Source: Methanohalophilus portucalensis (GTDB taxonomy: Archaea > Halobacteriota > Methanosarcinia > Methanosarcinales > Methanosarcinaceae). From it: DNA of 64,000 nt. The stretch's first letter is position 1, and the number at the start of each line of letters is the position of its first letter. The translations under genes were made by a program, and so were the position numbers. The notes under the pieces are model-generated. The model made no database searches. It was not told the origin of the DNA and saw only the letters and a list, made by a program, of their open reading frames with translations. The stretch covers positions 862,780 through 926,779 of the forward strand of contig NZ_CP017881.1 of NCBI RefSeq assembly GCF_002761295.1, in the 5' to 3' direction. Shown here piece by piece: positions 25,481 to 34,633 of this stretch.

Positions 25481-26083
25481 ATGAAACACTTTCTCATTAT
25501 TGCCCATAAGGCGCATACCGCCGATGATTTTTCCCTGAATGACCTGCCTGGTTCTGCCGGCAGGATGGATATACTGTGCAGGTGCGTAAATTCAGCCCTT
25601 TTTCTTTCCCATGACCTGCGCCGGGACGTACAGATCCACCTGCTGCTTCTCGGAGAACCTGATCCTGGCAGGGTTATCAAATTTGACGGTGAGACCGTAC
25701 GTTACCTGAATCCGGATGAAAGAAGCAGCGGCTCCCTTATCAAAAAAGCACTTGATAAGGATTCTTCTGACTTTGAGATCCGCTCTACTCCCGGTGTCAC
25801 TGTGCGTGACGCAAACCTATCCACACTCCTTTCGGAATTCAAGCAGCAGGGTTGTTCTCTTTATTATCTACTTGAAGACGGAAAGGAAATCCGTGAAGAA
25901 ACCCTTCCCAGAGGGGATATGGTATTTATTCTGGGTGATCACAACGGTGTTACTGAAGAAGAAGAGGCAGAGATAGAAAAAGCCGGTGCAATAAAACTTA
26001 ATATAGGCCCGATATCGCTCCACTCAGATCATTGCATTACAATTTTGCACAACGAACTTGACCGCAGGGAAAAAGAATATTAA
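25481..26083 (+). CDS. trmY: tRNA (pseudouridine54-N1)-methyltransferase TrmY
   Basis: The 200-residue SPOUT methyltransferase makes m1-pseudouridine at position 54 of archaeal tRNAs. The start MKHFLIIAHKAHTADDFSLN, the central DRRDVQ-type strand (HDLRRDVQIHLLLLG) and the knot-forming FILGDHNGVT and LNIGPISLHSDHCI are characteristic. The next gene, pus10, makes the pseudouridine that TrmY methylates, so the two act in sequence. The operon continues through rpl21e. Confidence 0.93.
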   Translation: MKHFLIIAHKAHTADDFSLNDLPGSAGRMDILCRCVNSALFLSHDLRRDVQIHLLLLGEPDPGRVIKFDGETVRYLNPDERSSGSLIKKALDKDSSDFEIRSTPGVTVRDANLSTLLSEFKQQGCSLYYLLEDGKEIREETLPRGDMVFILGDHNGVTEEEEAEIEKAGAIKLNIGPISLHSDHCITILHNELDRREKEY

Positions 26084-26108
26084 CCTTTTTGCTATTGGAA
26101 GTGAATAC

Positions 26109-27401
26109 ATGACCATAATGCAAACAGCAGCACGAATCATTGAGGAAGGCCCAATATGCGACAATTGTATGGGCAGGCAATTTGCCCGCTTGCTTACTGG
26201 CCTGACAAATGCTGAAAGAGGAGAGGCTATCAAACTCTCCCTCTCTTTAGAAGCTGCACGCCTGATGAAAGAAGAAGGCTATAAGGATTTACTTGAAAAA
26301 CTCGCCCCTTCCAACTCCTACGCATGTAAGACACTGAATGCCTCCTGCGAAGAAGAGGAATGCTGGGTATGCATTGGGATATTTGATAATCTGGATGAAT
26401 GGGTGGACAGAGCTATGCAGGCTCTTGAAGGAATCGAGTATTCCACTTTTGTCGTGGGCACAAAAGTAAGTGGACTGCTGGCTGAGAATGAAGAAATCCT
26501 CTGGGCCGAATGCGGGGCTGATTATGCCGAGCAGCTGAAAACCGAACTAAACAGGGAGATCGGAAAACGTCTGGCAGCCCGCAGCGGCAAAGAAGTAAAC
26601 ATCAAAATGCCCGATGTTGTTGTTATGCTTGACATAGCAGAAGAAAATATTATACTGGAAATCCGCTCGGTTTATGTTGAAGGTCGCTATCGCAAACTTG
26701 TGCGCGGCATACCCCAGACCCGATGGCCCTGCCGTAAATGCAAGGGCAAGGGATGTCAGAGCTGTGATAATACAGGAAAACAATATCCCGAATCCGTGGA
26801 TGAATTGGTTAGTGAACCTGTAATTGAAGCATTTGGCAGTGATGATACTAAATTCCACGGTGCCGGAAGGGAAGACATAGACGCCTTAATGCTTGGTGCA
26901 GGTCGTCCCTTTGTAATCGAAGCTCTTAATCCGGGCAGGCGTGACTACAATCTTTCAGACCTGGAGGAACAGATAAACAGTAAAGCTGACGGGAAAATTG
27001 AAGTTGAAGGTCTCAAATTTGCGGACAAGGCCAGAGTTCAGACCCTGAAGAACTCTACGGCGGATAAAGTTTATAAGCTTAAAGTTACATTCAGTGCCCC
27101 TGTTACGGAAGACGCCATCAGGTCTGCTCTTGAGGACCTCAAGGGTAATCTAATCGAACAGCGCACACCCCAAAGGGTGTCGCATCGAAGGGCTGATCTT
27201 GTAAGGAAACGTCAGGTGCATTCGATAGAACTCCTCGAATATCATCAGGATCATGCAATAATCAGGGTTGATTGTGAAGGCGGGCTTTATGTGAAAGAGC
27301 TTATATCCAGTGACGAGGGACGCACGACCCCGAGCCTTGCCGGTCTGCTTGGAATTGATGCAATGGTTGAAGAACTCGATGTGGTCGATGTGAAGATCTA
27401 A
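26109..27401 (+). CDS. pus10: tRNA pseudouridine synthase Pus10
   Basis: The roughly 430-residue archaeal Pus10 isomerises uridines 54 and 55 in the T-loop. The N-terminal THUMP-like zinc domain has CDNCMGRQFARLL and a second Cys pair (CEEEECWVC), with more Cys at CRKCKGKGCQSC. The catalytic block AGREDIDALMLGAGRPFVIE holds the active-site Asp. I start at ATG 26109 (MTIMQTAARIIEEG) because upstream in-frame codons lie in the trmY coding end. It directly follows trmY and precedes rpl21e. Confidence 0.93.
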   Translation: MTIMQTAARIIEEGPICDNCMGRQFARLLTGLTNAERGEAIKLSLSLEAARLMKEEGYKDLLEKLAPSNSYACKTLNASCEEEECWVCIGIFDNLDEWVDRAMQALEGIEYSTFVVGTKVSGLLAENEEILWAECGADYAEQLKTELNREIGKRLAARSGKEVNIKMPDVVVMLDIAEENIILEIRSVYVEGRYRKLVRGIPQTRWPCRKCKGKGCQSCDNTGKQYPESVDELVSEPVIEAFGSDDTKFHGAGREDIDALMLGAGRPFVIEALNPGRRDYNLSDLEEQINSKADGKIEVEGLKFADKARVQTLKNSTADKVYKLKVTFSAPVTEDAIRSALEDLKGNLIEQRTPQRVSHRRADLVRKRQVHSIELLEYHQDHAIIRVDCEGGLYVKELISSDEGRTTPSLAGLLGIDAMVEELDVVDVKI

Positions 27402-27443
27402 TTAACCGAATTATAATTTATATATCATCAACGGAGGAACATT

Positions 27444-27737
27444 ATGCCAAAATCAAATGGTGAAAGATACTGTACAAGATACAAGCTTAAAAAGTCAATC
27501 AGGGAAAGAGGTCTCTCTCCTGTGAGCAAAGCCATCCAGAGTTTCAGTGAAGGACAGAGAGTCCATATTGATATTGATCCCAGTGTCCAGAAAGGAATGC
27601 CAAATCCCAGATATCAGGGTAAAACCGGTAAGGTACTCTCTCAGCGCGGGCGTGCCTACATCCTTGAGGTACGTGAAGGAAATGCAAATAAGCAGGTAAT
27701 CGTCCTGCCACAGCACCTTAAACCCCAGAAATACTGA
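27444..27737 (+). CDS. rpl21e: Ribosomal protein L21e
   Basis: The 97-residue archaeal/eukaryotic large-subunit protein reads [20 protein letters not shown], then [20 protein letters not shown] and RGRAYILEV. It has an SH3-like barrel of normal family length, and a GGAGG ribosome-binding site lies eight bases upstream. It is next to pus10 and rpoF, an arrangement shared by many euryarchaea. Confidence 0.97.
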   Translation: MPKSNGERYCTRYKLKKSIRERGLSPVSKAIQSFSEGQRVHIDIDPSVQKGMPNPRYQGKTGKVLSQRGRAYILEVREGNANKQVIVLPQHLKPQKY

Positions 27738-27822
27738 TTTCTGGTTAGAAATGTAAATATCAAAGGCTTGCAGAAATAGCTATATCTGCTTTGCCTCTGA
27801 TAGTTTAGTCTGTTGCATTATT

Positions 27823-27839
27823 CCTGCCTTAAAGGCAGG
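27823..27839. promoter_or_regulatory. Perfect 8-base palindrome upstream of rpoF
   Basis: CCTGCCTT-A-AAGGCAGG is an exact inverted repeat with a one-base centre, followed at 27844 by a partial third copy (CTTAAGGCAG). It lies between rpl21e and rpoF, 34 bases before the rpoF start. It could be an intergenic hairpin acting as attenuator or processing site, or a protein-binding operator. Confidence 0.4.
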
Positions 27840-27872
27840 TCAACTTAAGGCAGAACGGATGAGTGCTTTCCA

Positions 27873-28226
27873 ATGATAGTTAAAAAAGTTCTTGATGAAG
27901 AATTACTTACGTTACCCGAGGTCAGGGGAATTCTCCACCAGATTCTGGAAGAACGTGTCAATAACGAAGAAGAGCTTGGATATGAGCTGCGTAAAGCCAT
28001 AAACCATGCAGACATGTTCTCAAGGACAAGTGCTGAAAAAGCACGTGAGTTTGTCAACAAATTGCTTGAAGTGGAGAAAATGAAACCGGAGATTGCAATT
28101 CGGATAGTGGACACAATGCCACTTTCCAGGGATGAACTCCGTACACTTTATGCCAAAGAGAGGTACACTCTCTCAGATGAAGAGCTTGACACCATCCTTG
28201 AACTCGTAATGGATTATATGGAATAA
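27873..28226 (+). CDS. rpoF: DNA-directed RNA polymerase subunit F (Rpb4)
   Basis: The 117-residue Rpb4 homologue forms the RNA polymerase stalk with subunit E'. It shows the typical start MIVKKVLDEELLTLPEVRGI, a helical middle and the HRDC-like tail VDTMPLSRDELRTLYAKERY. Length is normal for archaea. It is followed by the DUF655 gene, the usual archaeal order. Confidence 0.95.
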   Translation: MIVKKVLDEELLTLPEVRGILHQILEERVNNEEELGYELRKAINHADMFSRTSAEKAREFVNKLLEVEKMKPEIAIRIVDTMPLSRDELRTLYAKERYTLSDEELDTILELVMDYME

Positions 28227-28296
28227 ATTTATATTCCATATACGACTTTTTCTGTTAGATAATATCAATAGTCTTACTTGCACCGTGGAGGATATA

Positions 28297-28893
28297 ATGA
28301 ATACAAAGGGGAAAAAAACTGAAAGAGAAGAGTACGCATGGGTTCTGGATTATCTTCCTTATGGAAATCCTAATGATCCACGTCCCACATACCAGAAAAT
28401 ACCCTTAGTCCAGGCAGTGGGTGATTCAAAATTCGTACTCATGGAACTTGTCCCCAAGGATAAAGTCACTCCTCAGATACAGTCCAGAGTTTATATTGGA
28501 GAAGGTGACAGGGAAGTAATTGATCATGTCAAGCATCGGATTCATTACAATGATCTTACAAGTGGTGCACAACTTGAGCTTCCATATGTACTGGAGCAAT
28601 CTGTAAAACATCATGAGGAACGTTTTGTAAAGTTTTTCAATGAAGCTCATCCCATAACTACTCGCCAGCACATGCTAGAGCTTTTACCTGGTATTGGCAA
28701 AAAACTCATGTGGGCAATAATCGATGAACGTAAGAAGGGCGAGTTCAAAAGTCTTGAAGAACTCCATGAACGTGTGGGTGGAGTACATACGCCCCAAAAG
28801 GCCATTGTCAATCGTATCATGGAAGAACTTAAAGACGATAATATCAAGTACAGACTCTTCACAAGACCACATCGCCGCCCCCACAATGAATAA
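28297..28893 (+). CDS. DUF655 family nucleic-acid-binding protein
   Basis: The 198-residue protein has an N-terminal beta domain (YAWVLDYLPYGNPNDPRP, then RVYIGEGDR) and a C-terminal helix-hairpin-helix region (LELLPGIGKKLMWAIIDERK, then GGVHTPQKAIVNRIMEEL). The family is archaeal and regularly lies between rpoF and ksgA, suggesting a role in RNA or ribosome metabolism. The start at ATG 28297 follows GTGGAGG; an in-frame GTG at 28285 overlaps that site. Sits 11 bases before ksgA. Confidence 0.9.
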   Translation: MNTKGKKTEREEYAWVLDYLPYGNPNDPRPTYQKIPLVQAVGDSKFVLMELVPKDKVTPQIQSRVYIGEGDREVIDHVKHRIHYNDLTSGAQLELPYVLEQSVKHHEERFVKFFNEAHPITTRQHMLELLPGIGKKLMWAIIDERKKGEFKSLEELHERVGGVHTPQKAIVNRIMEELKDDNIKYRLFTRPHRRPHNE

Positions 28894-28904
28894 AGGGTGT
28901 AGGT

Positions 28905-29708
28905 GTGGTATACTCTATTCTTAAAAAATATGGGATCAGGGGTGGCTCCCTTGACCAACATTTTTTGGTAAATGAACCGATACTGGACTCAATAGCAGAA
29001 GCTGCAGACCTGCAAATTGATGATATTGTTCTTGAGATAGGCGGCGGTATCGGAAATCTGACAGAGCGTCTGGTCGCCAGGGCAGGCAGGGTTATTGTTA
29101 TAGAACGGGATCCCCGGTTGGTGGCAGTGCTGCAGGACAGGTTCCACGAAATATCCAATATTGAGATAATTGAAGGGGATGCAACGAAAGTTGAACTCCC
29201 TGCCTTCAATAAAGTTGTAGCAAATTTACCTTATTCAATCTCTTCTCCCATAACTTTCCGTCTTCTTAACCACGGTTTTGAAAAAGGGATTTTAATGTAT
29301 CAGTACGAGTTTGCCAGAAGAATGGTAGAAGTACCTGGCTCTAAGAATTATGGTCGCCTTTCAGTGGATACACAGTATTTTGCTGATGTCAGACTCCTTC
29401 GCAAAATTTCTCCCTCTGCTTTCACTCCTGCTCCAAAAGTCTGGTCCGCAGTAGTCGAAGTGGTACCCCGGCCATCGGTTTTTGAGGTGAAGGATGAACA
29501 ACTATTTTTTAGGGTTGTTGAAGCTGCATTTGGCCAGAGGCGCAAGAAAATGAAAAATGCTCTTACGAAATTCAATCCGCCTCTGGCAGACCGGGAAGCC
29601 ATTCTTCGTTTAATTCCTGAAGATTTCCTGGGAAAACGGGCCGAACAGCTTTTCCCTGAAGATTTTGCAACTATATCCAATATTATCTATGAAGTAAGGG
29701 ATAACTAA
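28905..29708 (+). CDS. ksgA: 16S rRNA dimethyladenosine transferase (KsgA/Dim1)
   Basis: The 267-residue enzyme dimethylates the two adjacent adenosines near the 3' end of 16S rRNA during small-subunit maturation. SAM motif I is VLEIGGGIGNLT, the acidic loop IERDPRL and the catalytic motif NLPYSIS, with QYEFARRMV following. It starts with GTG at 28905. The stop shares a base with the start of the next methyltransferase, so the two are translationally coupled. Confidence 0.95.
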   Translation: MVYSILKKYGIRGGSLDQHFLVNEPILDSIAEAADLQIDDIVLEIGGGIGNLTERLVARAGRVIVIERDPRLVAVLQDRFHEISNIEIIEGDATKVELPAFNKVVANLPYSISSPITFRLLNHGFEKGILMYQYEFARRMVEVPGSKNYGRLSVDTQYFADVRLLRKISPSAFTPAPKVWSAVVEVVPRPSVFEVKDEQLFFRVVEAAFGQRRKKMKNALTKFNPPLADREAILRLIPEDFLGKRAEQLFPEDFATISNIIYEVRDN

Positions 29709-30301
29709 TGGCTCTCATCTCATATCGCAATGCTTATGTTAACATTGGAAAAGATGTGTACGAACCTGCGGAAGATTCTTTCCTGCTTGCAGATGTTGCG
29801 GTAGACCGTATTAGTGATGGTATGAATGTGCTGGAAATGGGTGTGGGGAGTGGCTTTGTTTCTGCAGTGGTTGCCGCTAATAAGAATGTAGAACCCGTAG
29901 GTTGTGACATAAACCCTGATGCTCTTGAATGCGCATATGAGAACGGAATTCAGGTTTTCCGCAGTAATCTTTTCGCAGGGCTCAGGAAAAAAGCATATTT
30001 TGATGTTATACTGTTCAATCCTCCCTATCTACCAACCTCCGAAGACGAAAAGTTAGAGGGTTGGCTCAATTATGCTTTTGATGGAGGAGTTGAGGGAAGG
30101 GATACTATAGCAACCTTTTTTGCTGAAGTATCTGGCTATCTCAAACCCGGTGGAAGTGTTCTGTTATTCATTTCTTCCCTTACAGGTAAAGGGGAAGTAT
30201 TTGATATTATGGAGCAAGAGATGTTTACTGGCTATGTGGTAGCTGAGACCCGGTCTTTTTTTGAAAAATTGATGGTTATTGAATGTACACACAACCGCTG
30301 A
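29708..30301 (+). CDS. HemK2/Mtq2-type protein N5-glutamine methyltransferase
   Basis: The 197-residue class I methyltransferase has YEPAEDSFLLADVA, motif I VLEMGVGSGFVS and catalytic NPPYLPT, as in archaeal/eukaryotic HemK2 enzymes. These modify the GGQ glutamine of release factor aRF1. Eukaryotic and many archaeal members need the Trm112 activator; none is in this window. The start overlaps the ksgA stop by one base. It ends the trmY-to-hemK2 translation gene block. Confidence 0.88.
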   Translation: MALISYRNAYVNIGKDVYEPAEDSFLLADVAVDRISDGMNVLEMGVGSGFVSAVVAANKNVEPVGCDINPDALECAYENGIQVFRSNLFAGLRKKAYFDVILFNPPYLPTSEDEKLEGWLNYAFDGGVEGRDTIATFFAEVSGYLKPGGSVLLFISSLTGKGEVFDIMEQEMFTGYVVAETRSFFEKLMVIECTHNR

Positions 30302-30486
30302 AATACAGGTGTATTTTCAGTAGTTCATTATGCTTAAAAGGAAAAACCACCTTTTATTACTTCAAAGCAAAACGAAAGGTTTATCGTTGTGCAGGTTGAC
30401 GGTATTGTTGCGTAAGAGAAATTAAAAAAGTTAATCTTAAATTGAATATAATAGTTTTATATTTAAAAATTGCCAGAGGGTTACAA

Positions 30487-32436
30487 ATGAAATACAGTCT
30501 TGGTATAGATGCCGGTGGAACATATACAGATGCCGTAATCCTGCGGGATTCGGATGGGAAGATTATTGATCATGGAAAGGCCCGCACGACCTATCCTGAT
30601 TTGCTGGATGGAATTCAGGAAGTACTTGACGGCCTGGATCAGTCATTTCTGGAAAAAGTATCTCTGGTATCGGTCTCTACTACTCTTGCAACCAACACTA
30701 TTCTGGAAGGTACAGGTTATCCGGTAGCTCTTATCATGATAGGGGAAGAGGTTCCAAACGATTCATCAATAAAGTATTCAATATCTGTACAGGGCGGCCA
30801 TTCTTCCGGAGGGAACGAAAAGTATCCCCTTGACCTGGATTCTATAAAAGAATTTGTAGGAGAAGTTCAGGATAAGGTCTCGGCATTTGCAGTTTCATCC
30901 TATTTTAGTGTAAGAAACCCGGATCATGAATTGAAGGCAAGGGAAGTTATAGATGAAATGACCGGTTTGCCTGTGATCTGTGGCCATGAACTTTCCCAGT
31001 CCCTGGGAGCATATGAAAGAGGTGTTACAGCCTATCTAAACGCCCAGCTTTTGCCCATATCGACCCGGTTTATGGAAACAGTTGCATCTGAGATAGATCG
31101 AAGAGGAATAGATGCAAAACTTATGATGCTCAAATGTGATGGTTCTATAGTGGGTATGAAAGAAGCTCTCAAACACCCGATCGAATCAATATTTACCGGT
31201 CCTGCAGCAAGCCTTGTTGGTGCTTCATATCTTGCCAAAAGCAAAGATTGCCTGGTCATTGATGTCGGTGGTACAAGTACCGATGTAGCGATGGTTATTG
31301 ATAATCTCCCTGAAATAACAGATGAAGGGGCAACTGTTGGGGGTTGGCCAACCAAGGTGGAAGCCATTAGAATGGAAACCTCTGCAATGGGTGGGGACAG
31401 TCATGTGTGGGTAAAGAATCATAATGTTTTCATAGGTCCACGCCGGGTCGTTCCTCTCTGTGTGGCTGCCAGTAAATATCCGGAAATCACTACAAAACTC
31501 AAGAAAGGGCAGAGTATACTGAAAAGCCAGCTAGGGGAAAACATCCAGCCCACAAAATTCTTCATCAGAACCAAACAGGAACCCATTGAACTTACAGAGC
31601 GCGAAGAAGATCTTCTTTCCCGCATAAAGGATGAACCCCTGACAGTTAGTGACATCTACTGGGACAGTAAAGCATTGCCATCGCCTATGATCATGGCAAG
31701 CCTGATCCAGAAACGTCTGGTGCAGGCCATAGGTTTCACTCCTACGGATGCTCTTCATGTTCTTGGAGAATATGATGAGTGGGATAGTGAAGCTTCCAGA
31801 GTCGGCGCAGAAATACTTGGGTACTTCGCAGATCTGGATGCTGATGAAATTGCCGGTAAAGTTAAAGATGAAGTTGCAAAGAATATGGCACAGAACCTTC
31901 TTTCATATGTCTTTAATGATCTCGAGGATTCACAGATCAATAAAGTTGTCCGTGGCAATCATTATGGTGGATTTCATGTAGATGTTCCCGTGGTACTGCT
32001 TGGGGGTCCTGTACAGGCCTATGTAAATGATATGCAAAAATTAGTAGATGCGGAAATTATCCTGCCTGAATATGCCGAGGTGGGTAATGCGGTAGGAGCC
32101 CTTGCAGGTAAGGGAATAAAACGCATTGAAGTGCTGATTCGTCCGAATTTCGGTGAATCAAAATATAACCTGCGCCCGTCTTCAGTATCATTGTTCTATC
32201 CCGGCGGGAATGAAACTTTCAAATCCCATGAAGAAGCTGTGCAGGCTGCCCGTGAGATCGGCCATAGGTTGATAATGGAGTACATGCATGAAGCCGAACT
32301 GGACGAAGGTGAAATAACTATAGATGTTGACCGCAAGGATGTTCAGGTGCATGGGGTCGGTATTCCAATGGAAACAAGGTTTACTTTCCTGGGTGTCGGG
32401 GACATCAAAATGGAGAAGAAGGATATAAGGATATAA
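30487..32436 (+). CDS. Hydantoinase/oxoprolinase-like protein (HyuA family)
   Basis: About 649 residues form an ASKHA-fold protein of the hydantoinase A/5-oxoprolinase family. The phosphate loop is GIDAGGTYTDAVIL and the second motif CLVIDVGGTSTDVAM. Bacterial partners use ATP to open cyclic amides such as 5-oxoproline with a HyuB subunit. No HyuB is adjacent, so the substrate is unknown. I start at ATG 30487 (MKYSLGIDAGG), behind AGAGGG; an earlier in-frame codon adds a poor extension. A T-rich tract follows the stop. Confidence 0.88.
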   Translation: MKYSLGIDAGGTYTDAVILRDSDGKIIDHGKARTTYPDLLDGIQEVLDGLDQSFLEKVSLVSVSTTLATNTILEGTGYPVALIMIGEEVPNDSSIKYSISVQGGHSSGGNEKYPLDLDSIKEFVGEVQDKVSAFAVSSYFSVRNPDHELKAREVIDEMTGLPVICGHELSQSLGAYERGVTAYLNAQLLPISTRFMETVASEIDRRGIDAKLMMLKCDGSIVGMKEALKHPIESIFTGPAASLVGASYLAKSKDCLVIDVGGTSTDVAMVIDNLPEITDEGATVGGWPTKVEAIRMETSAMGGDSHVWVKNHNVFIGPRRVVPLCVAASKYPEITTKLKKGQSILKSQLGENIQPTKFFIRTKQEPIELTEREEDLLSRIKDEPLTVSDIYWDSKALPSPMIMASLIQKRLVQAIGFTPTDALHVLGEYDEWDSEASRVGAEILGYFADLDADEIAGKVKDEVAKNMAQNLLSYVFNDLEDSQINKVVRGNHYGGFHVDVPVVLLGGPVQAYVNDMQKLVDAEIILPEYAEVGNAVGALAGKGIKRIEVLIRPNFGESKYNLRPSSVSLFYPGGNETFKSHEEAVQAAREIGHRLIMEYMHEAELDEGEITIDVDRKDVQVHGVGIPMETRFTFLGVGDIKMEKKDIRI

Positions 32437-32453
32437 TTTTCTTTTTTTTCTTC
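32437..32453 (+). terminator. Poly-T terminator
   Basis: TTTTCTTTTTTTTCTTCCC directly follows the TAA of the hydantoinase-like gene on the forward strand. Long T tracts are efficient archaeal terminators. No stem precedes it. Confidence 0.55.
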
Positions 32454-32494
32454 CCTTGATCAATTTTAAATAAAAGGTAGCTTTATTTCCATCT

Positions 32495-33040
32495 ATGCTG
32501 GAATTTAGAAAACAAGAGCCTTACAGTCTGCGTACCCGGCCCGATATTGTAGAATCTGAATATGATTTTCGACAAAATCTGGACATTTCGGATGTAAATG
32601 GTGTATTGTTCAATGTTCTGGCTTCCCGCAATTCATCCACTCTTGCAGAATATGATGCAGTCTGGTGGAGGGAAAACAGGGTCTGTTTTCTGGAATATAA
32701 AGATTCAACTGCTGCCTATCGGCGTATGAATGCAAAAAGGGCACAACAGGTTCAGGATACATCCAGGAACCTGGCTCGTACATATGGTTTCCTGGAATTC
32801 AATTATTCACTTGTAGTTAAAGGACTGGAGGCAAAGACTACAAAGGGAAGTGTTGCAGTAATCCCTCTTGAAGATTTGTCTTCATACAGCCCGGAATTTA
32901 CTTCTTCTCATGTTGAACTCGATTTTATTGACAAGTTGACGGATAAATACAGCAGGGAGCAAAATCCCGTAGAATTAGAGCGGGATACAATTATTGCTGA
33001 TATTAGTAAACTTAAAGAAATGTTTGAACAGCAACTCTGA
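32495..33040 (+). CDS. Conserved protein with nuclease-like PD-(D/E)xK pattern
   Basis: The 181-residue protein has EYDAVWWRENRVCFLEYKDS (about residues 50-69), where an Asp, a beta hairpin and ExK have the spacing of a PD-(D/E)xK nuclease core. KRAQQVQDTSRNLARTYGFL follows as a helix with a possible accessory Gln/Arg. The C-terminal third is charged and helical. An active nuclease is possible but not shown; the pattern also occurs in inactive relatives. It lies just before the shikimate kinase gene (18-base gap) and is probably co-transcribed. Confidence 0.6.
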   Translation: MLEFRKQEPYSLRTRPDIVESEYDFRQNLDISDVNGVLFNVLASRNSSTLAEYDAVWWRENRVCFLEYKDSTAAYRRMNAKRAQQVQDTSRNLARTYGFLEFNYSLVVKGLEAKTTKGSVAVIPLEDLSSYSPEFTSSHVELDFIDKLTDKYSREQNPVELERDTIIADISKLKEMFEQQL

Positions 33041-33058
33041 TAAAAGGAGATATTTTTC

Positions 33059-33916
33059 ATGACTGTAACAGGATATGGGCAAGCTTTGGGTGCAGGTACC
33101 ATCCTCAATGCAATTTCTACCTGGAAAGGTGCAGCTTTTGGATTGGACCTCAAGACATTTGCCAGGGTTGAATTATCACAGGGCGATGGTCCTATAGAAG
33201 GCATCATTGAAGAAAATGGGGATATGGATACCACTCTGATCGAGAATGCAGTTGGTATAACTCTTGACCTGTTTAATTTGAAAATGCAGGGCACGGTACA
33301 AACAAGAAGTGAAATTCCCCATGCTAGCGGACTAAAAAGTAGTAGTGCTGCGGCTAACGCTGTTATTATTGCTACTCTGGATGCCATAAAAGAATCAATG
33401 GAACCTCTGGAGATGGTAAAATTAGGGGTCCAAGCAGCTAAAAAATCCGGAGTGACAATCACAGGGGCTTTCGATGATGCCTGTGCATCTTTCTTTGGTG
33501 GTGTGGTAGTAACTGATAACAAAGAAGATATTCTTTTCAACCGCATCAAGAAAAACAGTGAAGTACTTGTTTTTGTTCCTCCTCAAAAGGCATATAGTTC
33601 GGAGACTGACGTGGCAGGATCAAAATTAATTGGACCCTGGATAGACATGGCTTATGACCTTGTAATCCATCGGGAATTTGAGAAAGCAATGACATTAAAT
33701 GGTTTTCTTTATTGTGGTGCTTTGGGTTTTGATACAAAACCAATGATGGTAGCCCTTGAAAGTGGTATTGAAGGCGTCACCCTTTCTGGTACCGGACCTG
33801 CATATGTGGCAATGGGGGATAGCTCCGATCTGGACAAACTTGCAAAGGCCTGGGAGAAGCGTATTACAGGCGGAAATGTGATAAGGACGAAGATCAATAA
33901 TGAAGGAGCAATTTAA
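33059..33916 (+). CDS. aroK: Archaeal shikimate kinase (GHMP type)
   Basis: The 285-residue kinase phosphorylates shikimate in aromatic amino acid synthesis. It belongs to the GHMP superfamily, unrelated to bacterial AroK. The ATP loop is SEIPHASGLKSSSAAANAV (about residues 82-100), and C-terminal SGTGPAYVAM is the third GHMP motif. The chorismate mutase gene follows at once, completing two steps of the same pathway. Confidence 0.93.
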   Translation: MTVTGYGQALGAGTILNAISTWKGAAFGLDLKTFARVELSQGDGPIEGIIEENGDMDTTLIENAVGITLDLFNLKMQGTVQTRSEIPHASGLKSSSAAANAVIIATLDAIKESMEPLEMVKLGVQAAKKSGVTITGAFDDACASFFGGVVVTDNKEDILFNRIKKNSEVLVFVPPQKAYSSETDVAGSKLIGPWIDMAYDLVIHREFEKAMTLNGFLYCGALGFDTKPMMVALESGIEGVTLSGTGPAYVAMGDSSDLDKLAKAWEKRITGGNVIRTKINNEGAI

Positions 33917-33937
33917 ACCAGGTAATTGTTGGTTTTT

Positions 33938-34222
33938 ATGACAATCGAAAATGTAAGACAGGAGATCGAGAATATTGATAGGGAACTGGTGGAACTCATT
34001 GCAAAAAGAGTTGAATTTGCAGATGATATCTTAAAATACAAACACCAGGCCAATCTTCCTATCAATGACGACACGCAAAATAATGTGGTAATAGATAGAG
34101 CTGTTTCTATTGCTACTGAAAGAGGTCTAGACTCCACTGTGGTAAAACAGATTTTCAATCTCCTTATACAGATGAATATAGAAAGGCAACATGAATTAAG
34201 CGGTGAAGGTAATCTTCCTTAA
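33938..34222 (+). CDS. aroQ: Chorismate mutase (AroQ class)
   Basis: The 94-residue all-helical enzyme converts chorismate to prephenate. It shows [20 protein letters not shown] with the catalytic Arg and Lys positions of monofunctional AroQ, then [10 protein letters not shown] and a C-terminal helix. I use ATG 33938; a TTG at 33926 is in frame but less likely. It lies downstream of aroK and 14 bases before purE. Confidence 0.9.
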   Translation: MTIENVRQEIENIDRELVELIAKRVEFADDILKYKHQANLPINDDTQNNVVIDRAVSIATERGLDSTVVKQIFNLLIQMNIERQHELSGEGNLP

Positions 34223-34236
34223 AAAGAGGTACAAAA

Positions 34237-34629
34237 ATGGTAGATATTGCAATAGTAATGGGATCTGAATCGGACCGGGCAATTTCGAATCGTGTAACCA
34301 ATGTATTGGACAACACAGATTACAGTTATGATGTACAGGTAATTTCCGCCCACCGAAATCCCGATGAACTGGATGAATATATAAGTACTGACGAGGCTTT
34401 CGTTTACATTGCGATAGCCGGACTTTCTGCCGCACTTCCCGGCGTGATAGCATCAAAGACTGGCAAGCCTGTTATCGGGGTGCCTGTGGGTGCCAAGCTT
34501 GGGGGACTGGATGCATTATTGTCCACAGCACAGATGCCACCGGGTGTACCGGTTGCGACTGTTGGTATTGATAATGGTGCAAATGCTGCTCATATGGCAA
34601 TCCGTATCCTGAAACTCAAAGGAGAATGA
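34237..34629 (+). CDS. purE: PurE-type phosphoribosylaminoimidazole carboxylase (short form)
   Basis: The 130-residue PurE carries out the mutase or carboxylase step of purine synthesis. Conserved blocks are [22 protein letters not shown] (catalytic His) and [20 protein letters not shown] with GVP. It is about 30-40 residues shorter than bacterial class I PurE, as in several euryarchaea. An AAAAAGAGG lies upstream. It converges on the response-regulator gene 4 bases away. Confidence 0.9.
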   Translation: MVDIAIVMGSESDRAISNRVTNVLDNTDYSYDVQVISAHRNPDELDEYISTDEAFVYIAIAGLSAALPGVIASKTGKPVIGVPVGAKLGGLDALLSTAQMPPGVPVATVGIDNGANAAHMAIRILKLKGE

Positions 34630-34633
34630 ATTT

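Noticed and set aside
30330..30430. Forward 32-codon frame MLKRKNHLLLLQSKTKG...
   Set aside because: No ribosome-binding site or family match; lies in the gap before the hydantoinase-like gene.
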